Shown: positions 34,655 to 47,204, numbered from the stretch's first letter. The stretch: 64,000 nucleotides of DNA from Schistosoma mansoni (GCF_000237925.1 NC_031498.1:23777738-23841737); one strand, 5' to 3'. Notes: generated by a model from the sequence alone, not told the origin. Program-made: numbers and translations.

Positions 34655-35009
34655 CCTTTGATAAATAAGAAGACGTAGATTATAAGAACTATGTGATATA
34701 TATTAGCGCAATACAAAATGGCTGCAGAAACAAATAGAATTAAATGACCCAATAAGAGTACAGTATGAATATCCATAATCCTCTATTACCAAACACATAA
34801 TTGAAACAGGTCATAAAATTGATCTTAATTCTACTTTTGTGGTGTTGTAGAAAAGTGTGAAAGGGCATCTACTAAGGTTTATTGAAGCCTTAACCATACG
34901 AAAATTCAATCCCCTTTTATGTAATCAAAAACAGTTTGTTATCATCTTCAACCTACCCTGGTAATATTAGCTTATTATCCAGAGTGATTGAGTTTCAAAT
35001 TGTTTTCAC

Positions 35010-35041
<32 letters not shown>

Positions 35042-35225
35042 CCTTGTCTCCTCTTACCCCCCCCCCAAATTCTAGTCTAGTTGATCTTTTATTTTTATAT
35101 AAAAATGTTCTAAACAGGTATAAGTATGATCAGATTGTTCTCAATGTATTGCACTAATATATCATCACATAGTTCTGATAATCTTCATCTTCTCATTACA
35201 CTATCAAAATAATTAAGATCAAAAA
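34655..35225 (+). mobile_element. PLE-2 copy
   Basis: Inverted termini (about 34670-34712 and 35135-35215) flank a remnant of the same Penelope-like C-terminal region as 21320-21925, with a (TTA)n run at 35011-35040 and a poly-C tract. Decayed, with several breaks. Confidence 0.7.
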
Positions 35226-35369
35226 TCGCCTTTCCAACAGTCTAATTAAACAACAAAACAAAAACTTTATATCATCTTTAATTGGAAATTAGTCAATTTA
35301 CATTATAAGTTTTCATAAATATACCCAAATAACCAATCACTTATTTATATTTCATGGAGCCAGTCACTA

Positions 35370-35572
35370 GTGAGCTCTGGCGCGAGAATGATAGGACCTA
35401 GGTTCGAATCTCGCGAGACGGGATCGTGGATGCGCACTGTTGGGAAGTCGCACAATAGGATGAAACAGTCGTCCAGTGCTTCCAAGTTTTCTATGGTGGT
35501 CTAGCTTCAATTGACTCATGATCTCAACTATATAAAATTACTAAAATCTTCACAAAACCCCCTTCTGATATT
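35370..35572 (+). repeat. Fam-B copy, truncated in the tRNA-like part
   Basis: Starts within the tRNA-like part (GAGCTCTGGCGCGAGAATG), B box GGTTCGAATCTCG, ribozyme first core damaged (TGTTGGGAA), tail to CCCCCTTCTGATA. Confidence 0.8.
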
Positions 35573-35574
35573 TA

Positions 35575-35945
35575 TATTGTTATTACAAATTCTATATTAT
35601 TATTTCATTATGGAAAAAAAATCAATAAACAACACAAGGAATCCTAAAGAAAGAAAAAAACCAAACAAACACTTCATTATTGATTATCAATCAAAAAATA
35701 AATTTGATAGACATAAAAAATAGTTACCATTTAATTTTATTAAATCTTTTTCCACAGTAAAAACTAACGTCATCAAAATAGTTTCCATGTGATTTTTTAA
35801 AGAAAGAAAAATGCCAACTAATATCATTCAATAGTTGTCAGTGTATTTGAATGAATACATGAATATAAGTGATTTATATACATACTAACTTCTTTTTTTT
35901 AATGTACAGTGTAAATGCTATTTTGAATATTCTATTGGTATATAT
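35575..35945. other. anonymous A-rich stretch
   Basis: A 70-codon Lys/Asn-rich frame reflects A-richness; no gene recognised. Confidence 0.35.
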
Positions 35946-35951
35946 AAGTGA

Positions 35952-36004
35952 TCTTATGCTCCTCCATGACGGGTAACAGGTGTAAGTAAATAAGTAAGTA
36001 AATA
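35952..36004 (+). mobile_element. RTE-type LINE 3' stub
   Basis: CTTATGCTCCTCCATGACGG, GGTAACAGG and a TAAG-type tail: the last about 50 bp of the LINE. Confidence 0.7.
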
Positions 36005-36005
36005 A

Positions 36006-36130
36006 TATATAGCGTTTTTTTAGCGAGTTAGTTTTTCTACGTGATGGGGTCACTAACCCCATGCCAAACCCTCCTCCTTTACCGGGGCTTGTGACCAGCA
36101 GTAACTCTAGAAGAGCTACAGGCGGAGTAT
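36006..36130 (+). repeat. short dispersed repeat (copy of 2455-2580)
   Basis: AGCGTTTTTTTAGCGAGTTA, GGGGTCACTAACCCCATG and CCTCCTCCTTTA blocks shared with 2455-2580. Confidence 0.6.
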
Positions 36131-36133
36131 AAT

Positions 36134-36563
36134 TGTAGTGCCGTGCATCAATAATAGTTCACTTCGATAACCGTTATTATACCAATCTTAACGGTGTATA
36201 AAATCAGAAGGCAAAAGGAAGCGGCAACTACATTTTTATTGATGAATGATACAGACCAGAAAGCTGTAGGCACATGAGCAAATGTAAGCGAGTGAAGCAA
36301 AGATGATGCATAGTGGAGATGGCTGGGAAGCCAACTTGCTATGAGCAAGCATTACTCAATATTTATAATCAGACAAAAATGAATGACAGACATATGATGA
36401 GTGAGATACAAAGGGTACACATATACGCTCATATAAAAATATAGTCAAGGTTAATAAGCGAATAATTAACAAGAACAAAATATGACTCATAATGTATAGG
36501 TGAATTAGCTTGGCCAGTAGCTAGAATAAAGTATATGGGCTTAACATATAAACTGATACTACA
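36134..36563 (+). mobile_element. LTR3 solo LTR-like element
   Basis: A 430-bp repeat, TGTAGTGCCGTGC...ACTACA, flanked by an exact 4-bp duplication TAAT (36130-36133, 36564-36567). Confidence 0.65.
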
Positions 36564-36569
36564 TAATAA

Positions 36570-37690
36570 TTCATAAAAGTTGTATTTACTCATTTGCCTA
36601 AAAAAAACCAACCTTTGAATACGACCTCTATAGTGAGGCTACGAGTGCATGTCATTGTGAATTTCTGTTGTAGGACTTTTAAAAAAAAATCTACTAATTA
36701 CTGGTTTTCACAGATTCTCCACTTGAGATTAATCCATGACAAAAATCAACTTGAGAAAATTATTTTCTTCAATTTGGGTCATTTAATCTCAGTTAATAAT
36801 CAGTTAACTCTTTTTTTAGCATATTTGATTATGGAATTGAGCAACTGACAACCCACGATACAACCTTCAAGAACAAAGAACGTACTCTTTTTAAAAAAAT
36901 CATTCTTGTGATCTCCAAATCTTCACTATTATAATATAATATGTACCGAAGACCAAAATGAGTTTTTTTTTAGCATCCTACATATAGCCAATTAACTTAA
37001 TAGGATTAACTTTCAACGAAAAGAAAACTAGCCAGACATCAAAAGTGATAAGTTCACCGATAGGAATAGTAATTAATCTTTTATTACTAAAATCTTGTTC
37101 TCGTTCAGCCATATAACTTATGAGATTGTATTTGAATATTGGTCTAGTTATCAGTTAGATTGACTAAATAAATAATCACATTATTAATTTATTGATATAT
37201 TCACTAGCCAACACACTTACGCTGGATCAGTAACTATACAGTTAAATAATGGTCATCAGATGAAGAATGAAAATAGGGAAAAATTATGTTCAATGAAGAT
37301 GGACTGACGCTGGTGACAGTAAACAAAAAGCGTTCGTTTAGTATGGTATAAAGTGTCTTACTTCATGTGAATTGTATTCACAAGAATTTGTAACTGATTT
37401 AACAACAGATGGTGGTTGTGCAGTATTGTAAATTGACTGAAGTCGAAAATCTGTACTAGTGAACATCAACCTGATGAATCTAACAATTAAGCATGTGTCA
37501 CATGATTTGGGGTTTACGGATTTTATCCCTAAAGCGATTGTGGGTATACATCTCTGTAGAGTCTAATACTAGAATGAACAACTATCCAGTATTCTCTGAC
37601 CGTCAATTGTATCCAAGATGAGATCAATCTATGATGATAAATATTTTCAACATTTCTGAATGTATTAAATTCAATTGATGTTATTTACTT
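36570..37690. other. mostly anonymous
   Basis: A faint Fam-B2 echo lies near 37495-37615. Otherwise nothing. Confidence 0.35.
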
Positions 37691-37691
37691 G

Positions 37692-38165
37692 TATCTTACC
37701 ATTGTTATTTAGGACTGTAATCGAGCAGCCTCTTATTGGCATATGTGCATCCTTTGACGACTGCTCCAATATTGCCTTAATTCATAAGCTTTATAAGTAA
37801 AGATGGATAGTGGCTAGCTATGGAATTCAGGACGCGCTTGTGAATTAAGGCAATATCGAGACAATCCACATAGGATGCACATATGCCAATAAGAGACTGA
37901 TCAATTGAAGTCCTAAAATAACAATGGAAGGATACAAATAAACAATACCACGTGGATTTAAACTTCACCCCATTGCACAAGCAAGTGACTATCATTACTC
38001 AGTAGCTAAGTGGATAACGTGATGGCGTTTGAAGCAAACAGTACTTGGTTCGAGTCCCAGAGTGAACATCAGCTCTGGAATGCAGGTACATCCATCTGAC
38101 TCGTCCCAAATAGAACGAAACGTGAGTCTTGAATTCCACTGCTAGCTACTATCCATCATTTTTGA
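37692..38165. repeat. Fam-A inverted composite, defective-core subfamily
   Basis: Minus tail piece (37692-37835) joined to a plus copy (37836-38165) with tail, tRNA-like region (TAGCTAAGTGG; GGTTCGAGTCCC) and ribozyme region with core CUGACUC (38096-38102). Outward-facing tails on the left half, full body on the right. Confidence 0.8.
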
Positions 38166-38169
38166 ATGT

Positions 38170-38790
38170 AGCCATTACTAATTAACTAATGTACTTGAAG
38201 GTAGTATACATTAGGTGAAGGATTGTTTAGAACTGGGAATAATTAAACATATGTATGTTCACAATTAGATATTGACAAGAAAGAAAATACTGTATGGAAC
38301 TTATAATTTTCTTGAATAGTATGAAATTTGTTTTTATCAAAAATGATTTTTTTTTTATTGATATTGATTCAGTAAAGTCTTAAAAGAGGAAAATCTTCAT
38401 CTTATTTATAATAAACATTCACAACCAGTTAAGTTGTTAATTATCCATATTCAAAGACACAAATGATCTTTTGTTGTCTAAAATTATACATTCACAATGA
38501 AGTAAACAATTTTTCCTTCTTAATTATGAGGAATTACCAAATTTTAGTAACATATGGTTGATCATTCCGTTACATTACAGAAGCTAATGGATTAATTAAT
38601 TGGATTAAATTTATAAACAAATGGGGATAACGTTCATTTATAATGATAGTATAAATTTTATTACATATGGTAACTGTACACATACTAAAAATTGCATTTT
38701 GAGGTGGTGGGGAAAATTTGTAGCTCAGATGAATGATTTCGGTGGAGGTTCGTTTTGTGAGTTAAAGAGAACAAAACTACTAATTTTATT
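38170..38790. other. anonymous AT-rich stretch
   Basis: Nothing recognisable. Confidence 0.35.
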
Positions 38791-38794
38791 TAGT

Positions 38795-38995
38795 TAAGAT
38801 TATGAATCAATTGAAGCTAGACCACCATGGAAAACCTGGAAGCACTTGATGGCCGTTTCTTCCTATTGTGGGACTCCTCAGCAGTGCGTATCCACGATCC
38901 CGTCTCGCGGGATTCGAACCCAGGACCTATCAGTCTCGCGCCAGAGCACGTAACCGATAGACCACTGAGCCGGCATCCAGCGGTGTTAATGTACT
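38795..38995 (-). repeat. Fam-B copy
   Basis: Tail, ribozyme (CUGAGGA and GAAAC present; stem II GUCC facing GGAA), B box and A box on the minus strand; ends at the GGTGTTAATG boundary without the 5' block. Confidence 0.82.
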
Positions 38996-38999
38996 GATT

Positions 39000-40287
39000 T
39001 TTAAAACGACCAAAATCTTTTAACAGAGAGTATGATCTGACGTTAAGAAGTTAGAGTCAATTAGTAGAAATCTATGACTTAAATTTCTTGTTATTTGGTG
39101 CTTGTCAGTAAACGACTCCTAAAATCTTTAGAGAATCGACGCCTCCTATTGAAGTCGAATCCTTTACACTCTTCACCAACGTACTATGTCGGGATAGATG
39201 TAAAGCCAAATCGAACTCTGGGACGATCTTATCCTAAGTGATTGTTTATATTTTTATTGTATAATTACCAAATGCATAAACTATTATATTCTTTTATATC
39301 CCTACTTGTAAGTTCTTGTTAGACGCAGAAATAAGTGTAATATGTTATACCTTTCTAGAATTATTCTTTGATTATTACGGGCCTATGATTTAGTTCTCTT
39401 CCATTAGTGGCTCAGTTATGCCCACATTGTAAGTTCTCGATTCTATTGATGTATGGTCAGGACTTCGCTCTATATTATTGTTGTTTGAGTGATTCGTAAA
39501 TTCAAACTGTATAGTTTGAGAATTTATTTGATTGACGAGTTGTTCTCTATTCTAGCCACTGTATAAGCGAGGGTGGGAAACTGTATTGTAGACCAATTGT
39601 CATTTAATGTTATTCTTGGCTGTTGTCTTAATTTTAGCCTCTTATTGGTTACCCAAAGTTTTTTGTACTAAAAAAAAACAATCTAAGGAGTTAATAAATA
39701 TTTAGATCAGATCAATACAACTGCTCTCCTTTTTTGCGTTCCGATCTCACGGGCTCCAGATAACCAAACAAGGAAATCTGACTATTCTCACAGACTCCCT
39801 AAGATGAAAACTTATTTCACGGAAATGATGGAAAAAAATGGTCAGCTTTGTTAACAAAAAATGATTAATTGTGATACTTTTTACTGTTTCCTGATCTAAT
39901 TTCCTACGTCCCATATTGCGAAAATAGATTAGTTTCAATTGAATGTTAATGCGAAATTACTTTTTTTAATCGATAGAACTCAGAAACGTAATATAGGTTC
40001 GTATGTTTGGCTTTAAGCTATCTTTCGCAATAGAGACAAGTCATATAAACCGGAATGACTGCGGTAGGATTTAGATTTTTATGTTATGTAACCACTATTC
40101 CATCATTCAGATGAAACTTAGCTTCAATTAAATGTATAATAATAGCTTGTTACAGTCAGTGACCAATCAAAACTAAATGACAATGCCACAAAAATTAACA
40201 ACTAACAACATAATCCATTTGTAACTTTCTATGTTATAAGATAAAATAAGAATGATACAGTTGATAGGCAATCAATTCGGTGAACAT
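39000..40287. other. mostly anonymous; possible LTR-like block
   Basis: The part at about 39187-39735 (starting TGTCGGGATAG, with TATATTC and an AATAAA-type signal) faintly resembles LTR1, but I could not find matching flanks. No gene seen. Confidence 0.3.
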
Positions 40288-40297
40288 TTAGTTAATT

Positions 40298-40667
40298 TTC
40301 ATAGTTGAAATCATGAGTCAATTGAAGCTAGATCACCATGGAAAACCTGGAAGCACTGGACGGCCTTTTCGTCCTATTATGGGACTCCTCAGAAGTTCGC
40401 GAGATTCGAACCTAGGACCTACTAGTCTCGAACATTAACACCGTCGGATGCCGGCTCAGTGGTCTATTGGTTAAGGGCTCTGGATCGAGACTGGTAGGTC
40501 CTGGTTCGAATCTCGTGAGTGCAGGATCGTGGATGCGCGCTGCTGAGGAGTCCCATAATAGTACGAAACGGCCGTCTAGTGCTTCCAGGTTTTCCATGGT
40601 TGTCTAGCTTCAATTGATTCATGATTTCAACTATGAAAATACTAAATTCTCCTCAAAACCCCTCTGA
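40298..40667. repeat. Fam-B inverted dimer with shared target duplication
   Basis: Minus copy (40298-about 40432) and plus copy (about 40433-40667) joined back to back. The whole 370-bp block is flanked by an exact 11-bp duplication TTTAGTTAATT (40287-40297, 40668-40678), so it was inserted as one unit. The plus half retains CUGAGGA/GAAAC with one stem II mismatch. Confidence 0.88.
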
Positions 40668-40679
40668 TTTAGTTAATTC

Positions 40680-42240
40680 TCAATATTCACCATAGATCAG
40701 TTTTCTTGTCTTTCATGACCCTGATCGTCATCGACCACTGTGTTTCTCACAAATATTATTGTTGAATGCTAATATTACTTTATGTAATCATTTATTCGTT
40801 TACATTATTCACCATGAGTTGTTTTTACTAACTATCACTGCTTTCTATGACAACAGTAAGAATAATTTTGATGCTTAATCCAGGTTTTGTCTGAAAGCAT
40901 TAATTTGATTAATCCATATGTTACATGTCATGTACCTGAAATTAATCTATGCAAATTTATCGGCAAAATTTTTATGCAGGTTTAAATTATATTATACTGT
41001 ATCTAATGCTTGTGACAAATTTTGTAATATCGATAGGATTTGTATTGCCAGGTTCATTTAGTCTTTGGTGATGATCGAATTCCATCGATCAAGTTCAATG
41101 TAGTTATTAGTCTAAGTGACTGAGGATAGCTCAATGCCATGTTAGATGTTAAGACTTGTAAATATAACGTTAATTGTTGAGTGATGATAAATTGGCATGA
41201 ATATCACAGTCTGGATATGCCATTCATGGCCGAAATAATTCAGTCGTGATGTCATGAACTTTATCACTGAATGATTCAGATTTATATCTCACTAGGAGTG
41301 TCAGCCTTCGGAAGAAATCGCTGATTATAGTAAAATATGTAGAATTGAAATGGTATGAAACGTTCATGCATTTTAAATGGACTAAAACTGACAAACCTGA
41401 CTATCATAAATCATACTAAGTCTAACTAAAGCTATGTCACCATTTTGCTTTAGTTAAAGTTTCAAGTACAGTCAATTATAACAAGTTTCTATAGGATGCT
41501 TGAAAAGTAGTTGAATCAATTTATCACTCTCCATGTCGTCATGAACGTTTTCTGTCAGTTGAAATATTGAGAATTCATCATCACAACAAAAGCTTCGAAA
41601 TTTCACATTGCTGAATGCATCCGACCAAGCCAAAAATTTATTCTCATTCTGGTGATTAAATCGAGAGGTTTTCATTACTTCACAAGATAACATTATCATA
41701 AGTAGTCAATATTTACTTACAAGTAACTAAAATCTTGTTTTGTCAACATGGCATTTGATTAATCATTGCCAACAATTGTACTACCAATGTGTCCTCCAAC
41801 TGAAAAACCAGACAAGCAAAAGTGTTTCTATGTCGTGGATCTTGGAGAAATTCACTTTATTTATTGGTTGCATATCGTGTGGCTTGAATTTATTTAGCAT
41901 ACAGCGAAGGTAATCGGCTCGATTCACAACAGAGTTGTGAGTGTGCATTGGTGAAGAGTCCCATAATAGAGATAAACAGTTATTTAATGATATCCCTACG
42001 GAGATCAGTCTGTGAATGATGCCTTGCTGTGTTGTTTATTGGAAAAACTTTTTTTAAAACAAAATTAATTTATTCTAAATAAATTTAAATTCGTATTTCT
42101 ACCATCACTCTTTATTCATCTGCTTATCAAGCAATCAAAATAACCTAGTGATAATGTTTTCATGATAGGTAAAAGAATAGACGTAACTTAACACAATTTT
42201 TAAATAAAATTAAATAAACTCTATGGTATTCAATCATTCA
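40680..42240. other. mostly anonymous
   Basis: Weak Fam-C-like words near 41060-41150 and Fam-B2-like words near 41915-41990. The 75-codon minus frame at 41472-41699 matches nothing I know. Confidence 0.35.
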
Positions 42241-42244
42241 CTAG

Positions 42245-42545
42245 CTAGTGAGTAATTCTGAATGGTGATTCTGGAGTTCTAGTGAGAAATCATAACCAAT
42301 AAAGTTCAACTATGTTGAGCGAGAGGCAACTGAACACAATGTACATTGAATGATGGACTTGTGATATTAGGGATTGATTACAGCTAAACATGTATACCAC
42401 TGGATGCTGGCTCAGTTGTCTAGAAGTTAAGTGTTCTCGTGCAAGACAAATGATTCTGGGTTCGACGCCCGGTGGATGGATCACGTATTAGCAGTGCTAA
42501 GGAGTCCTAATCTAGGAATATCAAGTGCTTCCTTGTCTAGCGATT
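42245..42545 (+). repeat. Fam-B2 copy including 5' block
   Basis: Decayed 5' block (GGAGTTCTAGTGAGAA), CACTGGATGCTGGCTCAG start of the tRNA-like region, B box GGTTCGACGCCC and a broken ribozyme region. Confidence 0.65.
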
Positions 42546-42639
42546 GTTCAATGAAGATCAAGTCCGTCACATTAACCATGAAAAGCAAATTAGTAAAGTA
42601 TCCGTACTTAGTGTTAGAAAAGCAGATGGCTCGTTGGTA

Positions 42640-42970
42640 AACTCCAGGAAGCCTTCAAGAAGCCCAGAAAGAGCCGAAGACGTTCCATCCAATCACTGCT
42701 AGGGGAACATCCTAGAATGTCGATGTGTAGCTTCCCTATTGGATGGATAAGAATGACCCCCTATGTGCCTATTGGTTGACCGAAATGATGATTTACATTC
42801 AGCCAATAACTATAAATGTATGAGATTTCTGTACTACATTTTGACACTGTTTTGGGGAATAAAAGTTCCTACTTACTAGTCTTCTGTCTTCTCTTTTGCG
42901 ACGTTGCGGGTTCTATCGTTCAAGTAGTCTAGTAGTACGCGGCATAGTAAGAATCAAAGCTCTAGATATA
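42640..42970 (+). mobile_element. possible LTR-like regulatory repeat
   Basis: Contains a TATAAATG box, GGGGAATAAAAG (poly-A-signal-like) and GC-richer blocks unlike the surroundings. Ends not defined and no target duplication found, so the call is tentative. Confidence 0.3.
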
Positions 42971-43735
42971 ACATATTGAATTATTGTTTTACTTAATTTA
43001 TCATCAAAATACGCCTGACTGTTAATGTATCTTGAACGAATGAATAAACGTACATACAATCATATATATGATACAACATTTTGACAAGAAATACCTAGGA
43101 GACACAAAATAAATGATAACCCTATGTGTAAGTATATATGTTAATATTATTTTAAGTAACATATTCCACCAAGTTTTACATCATACTAAGCAGTTTTATT
43201 CCATAAAAGTAAACTAAACTAATCAAGAAAGTTTTTGCGGCAATGGTAACAAAATGATGCAGTCTATATAACTAAAGATAAGAAAAAAGAAATGAAGTAC
43301 TGATAGTCTAATGTTAAGTGAATAATAATGAATAAAACTTTCGAAATTGTAAATTTAGCCTAATTAGTTTAGAATATTTGATAGATTTATGTATGTAACT
43401 CACCGAGTGCATATTCGAGTACTTGACTTTCAGCCATAACCTATGTGTGAGAGCTAGTAATACCAAACTGAATTAAATGGATCTAGACTCTAATTTGCAA
43501 CCTAGTGACTAGAAGTTAAATGACTAAACCAATAAACTACTGCTTCATCAGTATATGATATAGAGTGAACCTTGGTTAATATCTTCGTTAAATCATTATC
43601 TTATCATTTATCCATGATTTATGTATTCAGTAACTATTATTTGCCACTGTATATCTTACAACTGCTTTTAATTCCGTTAGAAATACCTTTGTTTTATTTA
43701 TTAATCCAATAAATAAATAGATAGAAAATAATTTT
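42971..43735. other. anonymous AT-rich stretch
   Basis: Nothing firmly recognisable. Confidence 0.35.
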
Positions 43736-43736
43736 A

Positions 43737-43872
43737 ATAGTTGAAATCATAAGTCAATTGAAGCTAGACCACCATGGAAAATCTCGAAGCACTGGATGAC
43801 CGTTTCATCCTATTATGGGACTCCTCAGCAGTGCGCACCCACGATCCCACCCCGCGAGATTCGAACCCAGGT
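43737..43872 (-). repeat. Fam-B 3' fragment
   Basis: Tail and ribozyme (core bases intact; stem II GUCC facing GGAU), breaking off at the B box. Confidence 0.8.
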
Positions 43873-45060
43873 ATTCCATCTCTTGTTGATTTTTTTTCTT
43901 TTAAGCATTAATTAAGAGAAGAAAAAAACAATAGGTAACAATTCAACTAATATTTATATCATAACTGAAAAATTACAAATCACCCCAATACTAAAATTAA
44001 CTTTATGTTTTAATGAATGTGATCAATGTTGGAAACAATCCTCAAAGTTCTAGTAAACTACCATGAATGGGGGAATACACCTATGTTAGAAGTATGATAA
44101 TATATTCTACTAATTTAAGTTAATTATAGTTGTATATTTGAACCAGTAAAAGCCAACTCAATGATTTAAATCACAACATGGTTACTAAGAGGCGTCAGGG
44201 GTCATAAATTTAGCATCTGGAAGTGCTGTGGTTGAGTACTACTAGAAGGAATATCACTAATGCAAACATCTGTTCAGTACTTCACGATTTTTTAATAGTT
44301 GCTATGCAAATGGCAATTATTGATCTACACCGAAATAATTTCCCCCTAACCTATTTTTATTGATTCAATAATATTTGAAAATAATTTGATCTTTGATAGA
44401 AAAATGAAGACATATACTTATGCACACATGGAAAGAGATTAGATTTCAAACTGTCATGATTACCATCTATGGAATATTCATGATATTTTTTGTAATTTTA
44501 TGTCTTTCAACTTTCCTTTTTTTCAAAGTAGAACTTTTCACATGTCAAGTGTCAAATGATAACTTACTGGACTATCGCTTTTATAATAAATCCGTTTCTT
44601 TAACCATATCTAATATCCTCAAAATAACTCCTGATTTTTTGTAACTTGACAAAAATAATTGTTTGTCAACCGATCGGTTACACAGAAGTTGTGTCATTAG
44701 TGTTAATTGAATAATGTTTAGCACTGTAGGATATACAATACCTGGATGAGAAAGATAAAACAGATGATAAATCAGTTGTTTTCTGTAAATACACTAAGTT
44801 TTCTGATCATTTCTTCTTTATAAACAAGCTGTCAGCAATCATTATAGTTTATTTAATATGTGCCGACTAATACGAAACCTAGGACAAAGGTTTCTTGCTT
44901 ACTGCTTCTAATAACATAACTTTAAAGTACAGAAAGTGTGATTTACTTAGACTAATGGCTGAAATTGTAATTTAATCTATAGAATTTGATAAGCGTTAAG
45001 GACTAGGGTGACATGATAATAGTCATTACTCTGTGATTTATCATTGCAAATGAAGTACTG
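43873..45060. other. anonymous AT-rich stretch
   Basis: Nothing recognisable. The 74-codon frame at 44420-44644 is hydrophobic but without family resemblance. Confidence 0.35.
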
Positions 45061-45061
45061 T

Positions 45062-45245
45062 TTCGGTAAATTTTGATTGTGGCTAGCAATGGAATACTGG
45101 AAAAGTATATAACTATACTTAGTAACCGTCAGCTGTACATAAGTATACACTGCTCGTGTTTACAGTGGGACTTAAACCTAACAGCTCTTGGTTCAAACTT
45201 CAACGCGTTATTCACTAAATTGCTAAGATTAAACAACCATTAAAA
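45062..45245 (-). repeat. decayed Fam-A copy
   Basis: GTGGCTAGCAATGGAATAC and a tRNA-like remnant (GTTCAAACTTCAACGCGTTA) keep the Fam-A order. Ribozyme unreadable. Confidence 0.5.
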
Positions 45246-45579
45246 ATGGAGAACTATGTTGAATATAACCTGATAGTGTTTACTTCACTCATGCTCATTG
45301 AATCAAACAGTTTAGGATCGAACACAAAATATATTTTTCAGTTCACGTTTTCACACTTTAAATCAACTTACTTAGAAACGTGAATTATGATTAAAGGCGG
45401 TTAACTTGAAATAATAAAAATATGACTAAGAAAAGAAATAAGAGGAATGGAACTGACAGGATTGATCGAAATCAATTTCATTATATGTTAAGCTTTCCAT
45501 AGCAAGAACTGTTAATGTAACATTTTCCACCTCAATCCTGTTGTTACATGAGAACGCTATGTAATTGAAACCTATTCCC

Positions 45580-46898
45580 TTACTTACTCACGCCTGTTAC
45601 TCCTGTAGTGGCGTGCTTCAATAATAGTTCACTTCGATAACCGTTATTATATCAATCTGAACGGTGTATAATATCAGAAGACAAAGGGAAGCGGCAACTA
45701 CATTTTTATTGACAAATAACATAGGCTAGAAGGCAGTGAGCATATGAGCAAATGTTAGCGAGCGAAGTAAAAATGACATGCATGGGAGATGGCTGGTAAG
45801 TTAACTCGCTATGAGCAAGCACTAATCAACATTTATAGTCAGACAAAAATGAATGACAGACATGTAATAGGTAGGATAAGAAGTGTGCATACACATACGC
45901 TCATATGAAAAAATAGTCAAGGTCAATAAGCGAATAATTAACAAGATCAAAATATGACCATAACGTTACAGGTGAATTGGCTTGTCCAGAAACTAGAATA
46001 AGCTACGTAGGTGTAATATAGTACACGACGTTACACTACTCCCCACACTCCCAATGGAGCATAGGCCGCCGACCAGCTTTCTCCAACCCACTCTGTCCTG
46101 GGCCTTCTTTTCTGGTTCTATCCAGTTTTTGTTCATTCTTCTCATGTCTGTCTCTATTTCTCGGCGTAATGTGTTCTTTGGTCTTCCTTTTCTCCTTTGG
46201 CCCTCAGGATTCCATGTGAGGGCTTGACTTGTGACGCAGTTGGGTGATTTCCTCAAAGTGTGCCCAATCCACTTCCAGCGCTTCTTCCTGATTTCTTCCT
46301 CCGCTGGATGGAATCTGGTTTGTTGTCTCCCACAGTAACTTGTTGCTGATAGTGTCTGGCCATCTGATCCGAAGTATCTTGCGTAGACAGCTGTTGATAA
46401 ACACTTGTATCTTCTGGATAATGGCTTTCGTAGTTCTCCACGTCTCCGCCCCATACAGTAGAACTGTAATGACATTTGTATTGAAAATTCTAACCTTGGT
46501 GTTGGTTGACAATTGTTTTGAGTTCCAGATGTTCCTCATTTGTAGATATGCTGCTCTTGCTTTGCCAATCCGCGCCCTCACATCTGCATCTGATTCACCG
46601 TGTTCATTAATGATGCTGCCCAGATATGTAAAGGTTTTCACATCATCCAAAGCTTCTCCGTCAAGTGAAATTCGATTGCTACATGCTGTATTCTATCGGA
46701 GAGTCTTGCTTTTCCCTTTGTTTATATTGAAACCTACTGCTGCTGTGGCTGCTGCTACACTGGTCGTTTTCTCCTGCATTTGTTGTTGCGTTTGTGATAG
46801 AAGAGCCAGATCATCCGCGAAGTCTAAATCGTCAAGCTGCATCCTGCCTGTCCACTGTATCCCATGCTTTCCTCCAGATGTTGACGTCTTCATGATCC
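45580..46898 (-). mobile_element. RTE-type LINE, 5'-truncated, with nested LTR3
   Basis: Flanked by an exact 17-bp duplication AATTGAAACCTATTCCC (45563-45579, 46899-46915). On the minus strand it encodes the RT palm motif FADDLALLS, the LGSI and VLLYGAETW regions, [15 protein letters not shown], and the [11 protein letters not shown] and GRPKNT tail, ending GTTACAGGCG-type sequence with TAAG repeats. These segments fall in different frames (shifts near 46650-46690 and 46320-46400), so it is non-functional. The N-terminal endonuclease is absent. LTR3 sits close to its 3' end. Confidence 0.88.
45604..46038 (+). mobile_element. LTR3 solo LTR-like element nested in LINE
   Basis: A 435-bp repeat, TGTAGTGGCGTGC..., interrupts the LINE 3' end; flanking 4-bp CTCC (45600-45603, 46039-46042) is the likely target duplication. 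Younger than the LINE insertion. Confidence 0.65.
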
Positions 46899-46920
46899 AA
46901 TTGAAACCTATTCCCAGTGG

Positions 46921-46921
46921 T

Positions 46922-46975
<54 letters not shown>
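46921..46975. repeat. (TA)n microsatellite
   Basis: About 26 TA units, directly beside the LINE target duplication. Confidence 0.95.
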
Positions 46976-46977
<2 letters not shown>

Positions 46978-47204
46978 TGTGAAGTCTATCTGTTCAATTG
47001 TCCTTGCTCAATATAAAAAGTTGTTTTACGTGGTTACTGCTTCTCTCTCATAACTTTCATTCAGTTGTCATTGTCGCGATTATGTAATTATAATTAGATC
47101 TATCTAGTTACTCTAGATAAAATTTTGTTTTTATTTAGTACTCACCAAGTATGAAATGTAGAACAAGCAATAATAAAGATGGTCGCCCAATGTTGTGGAT
47201 TTAC

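Noticed and set aside
41472-41699. Later exon of the channel gene
   Set aside because: The 75-residue minus-strand frame shows no S6, C-linker or cyclic-nucleotide-binding motif.
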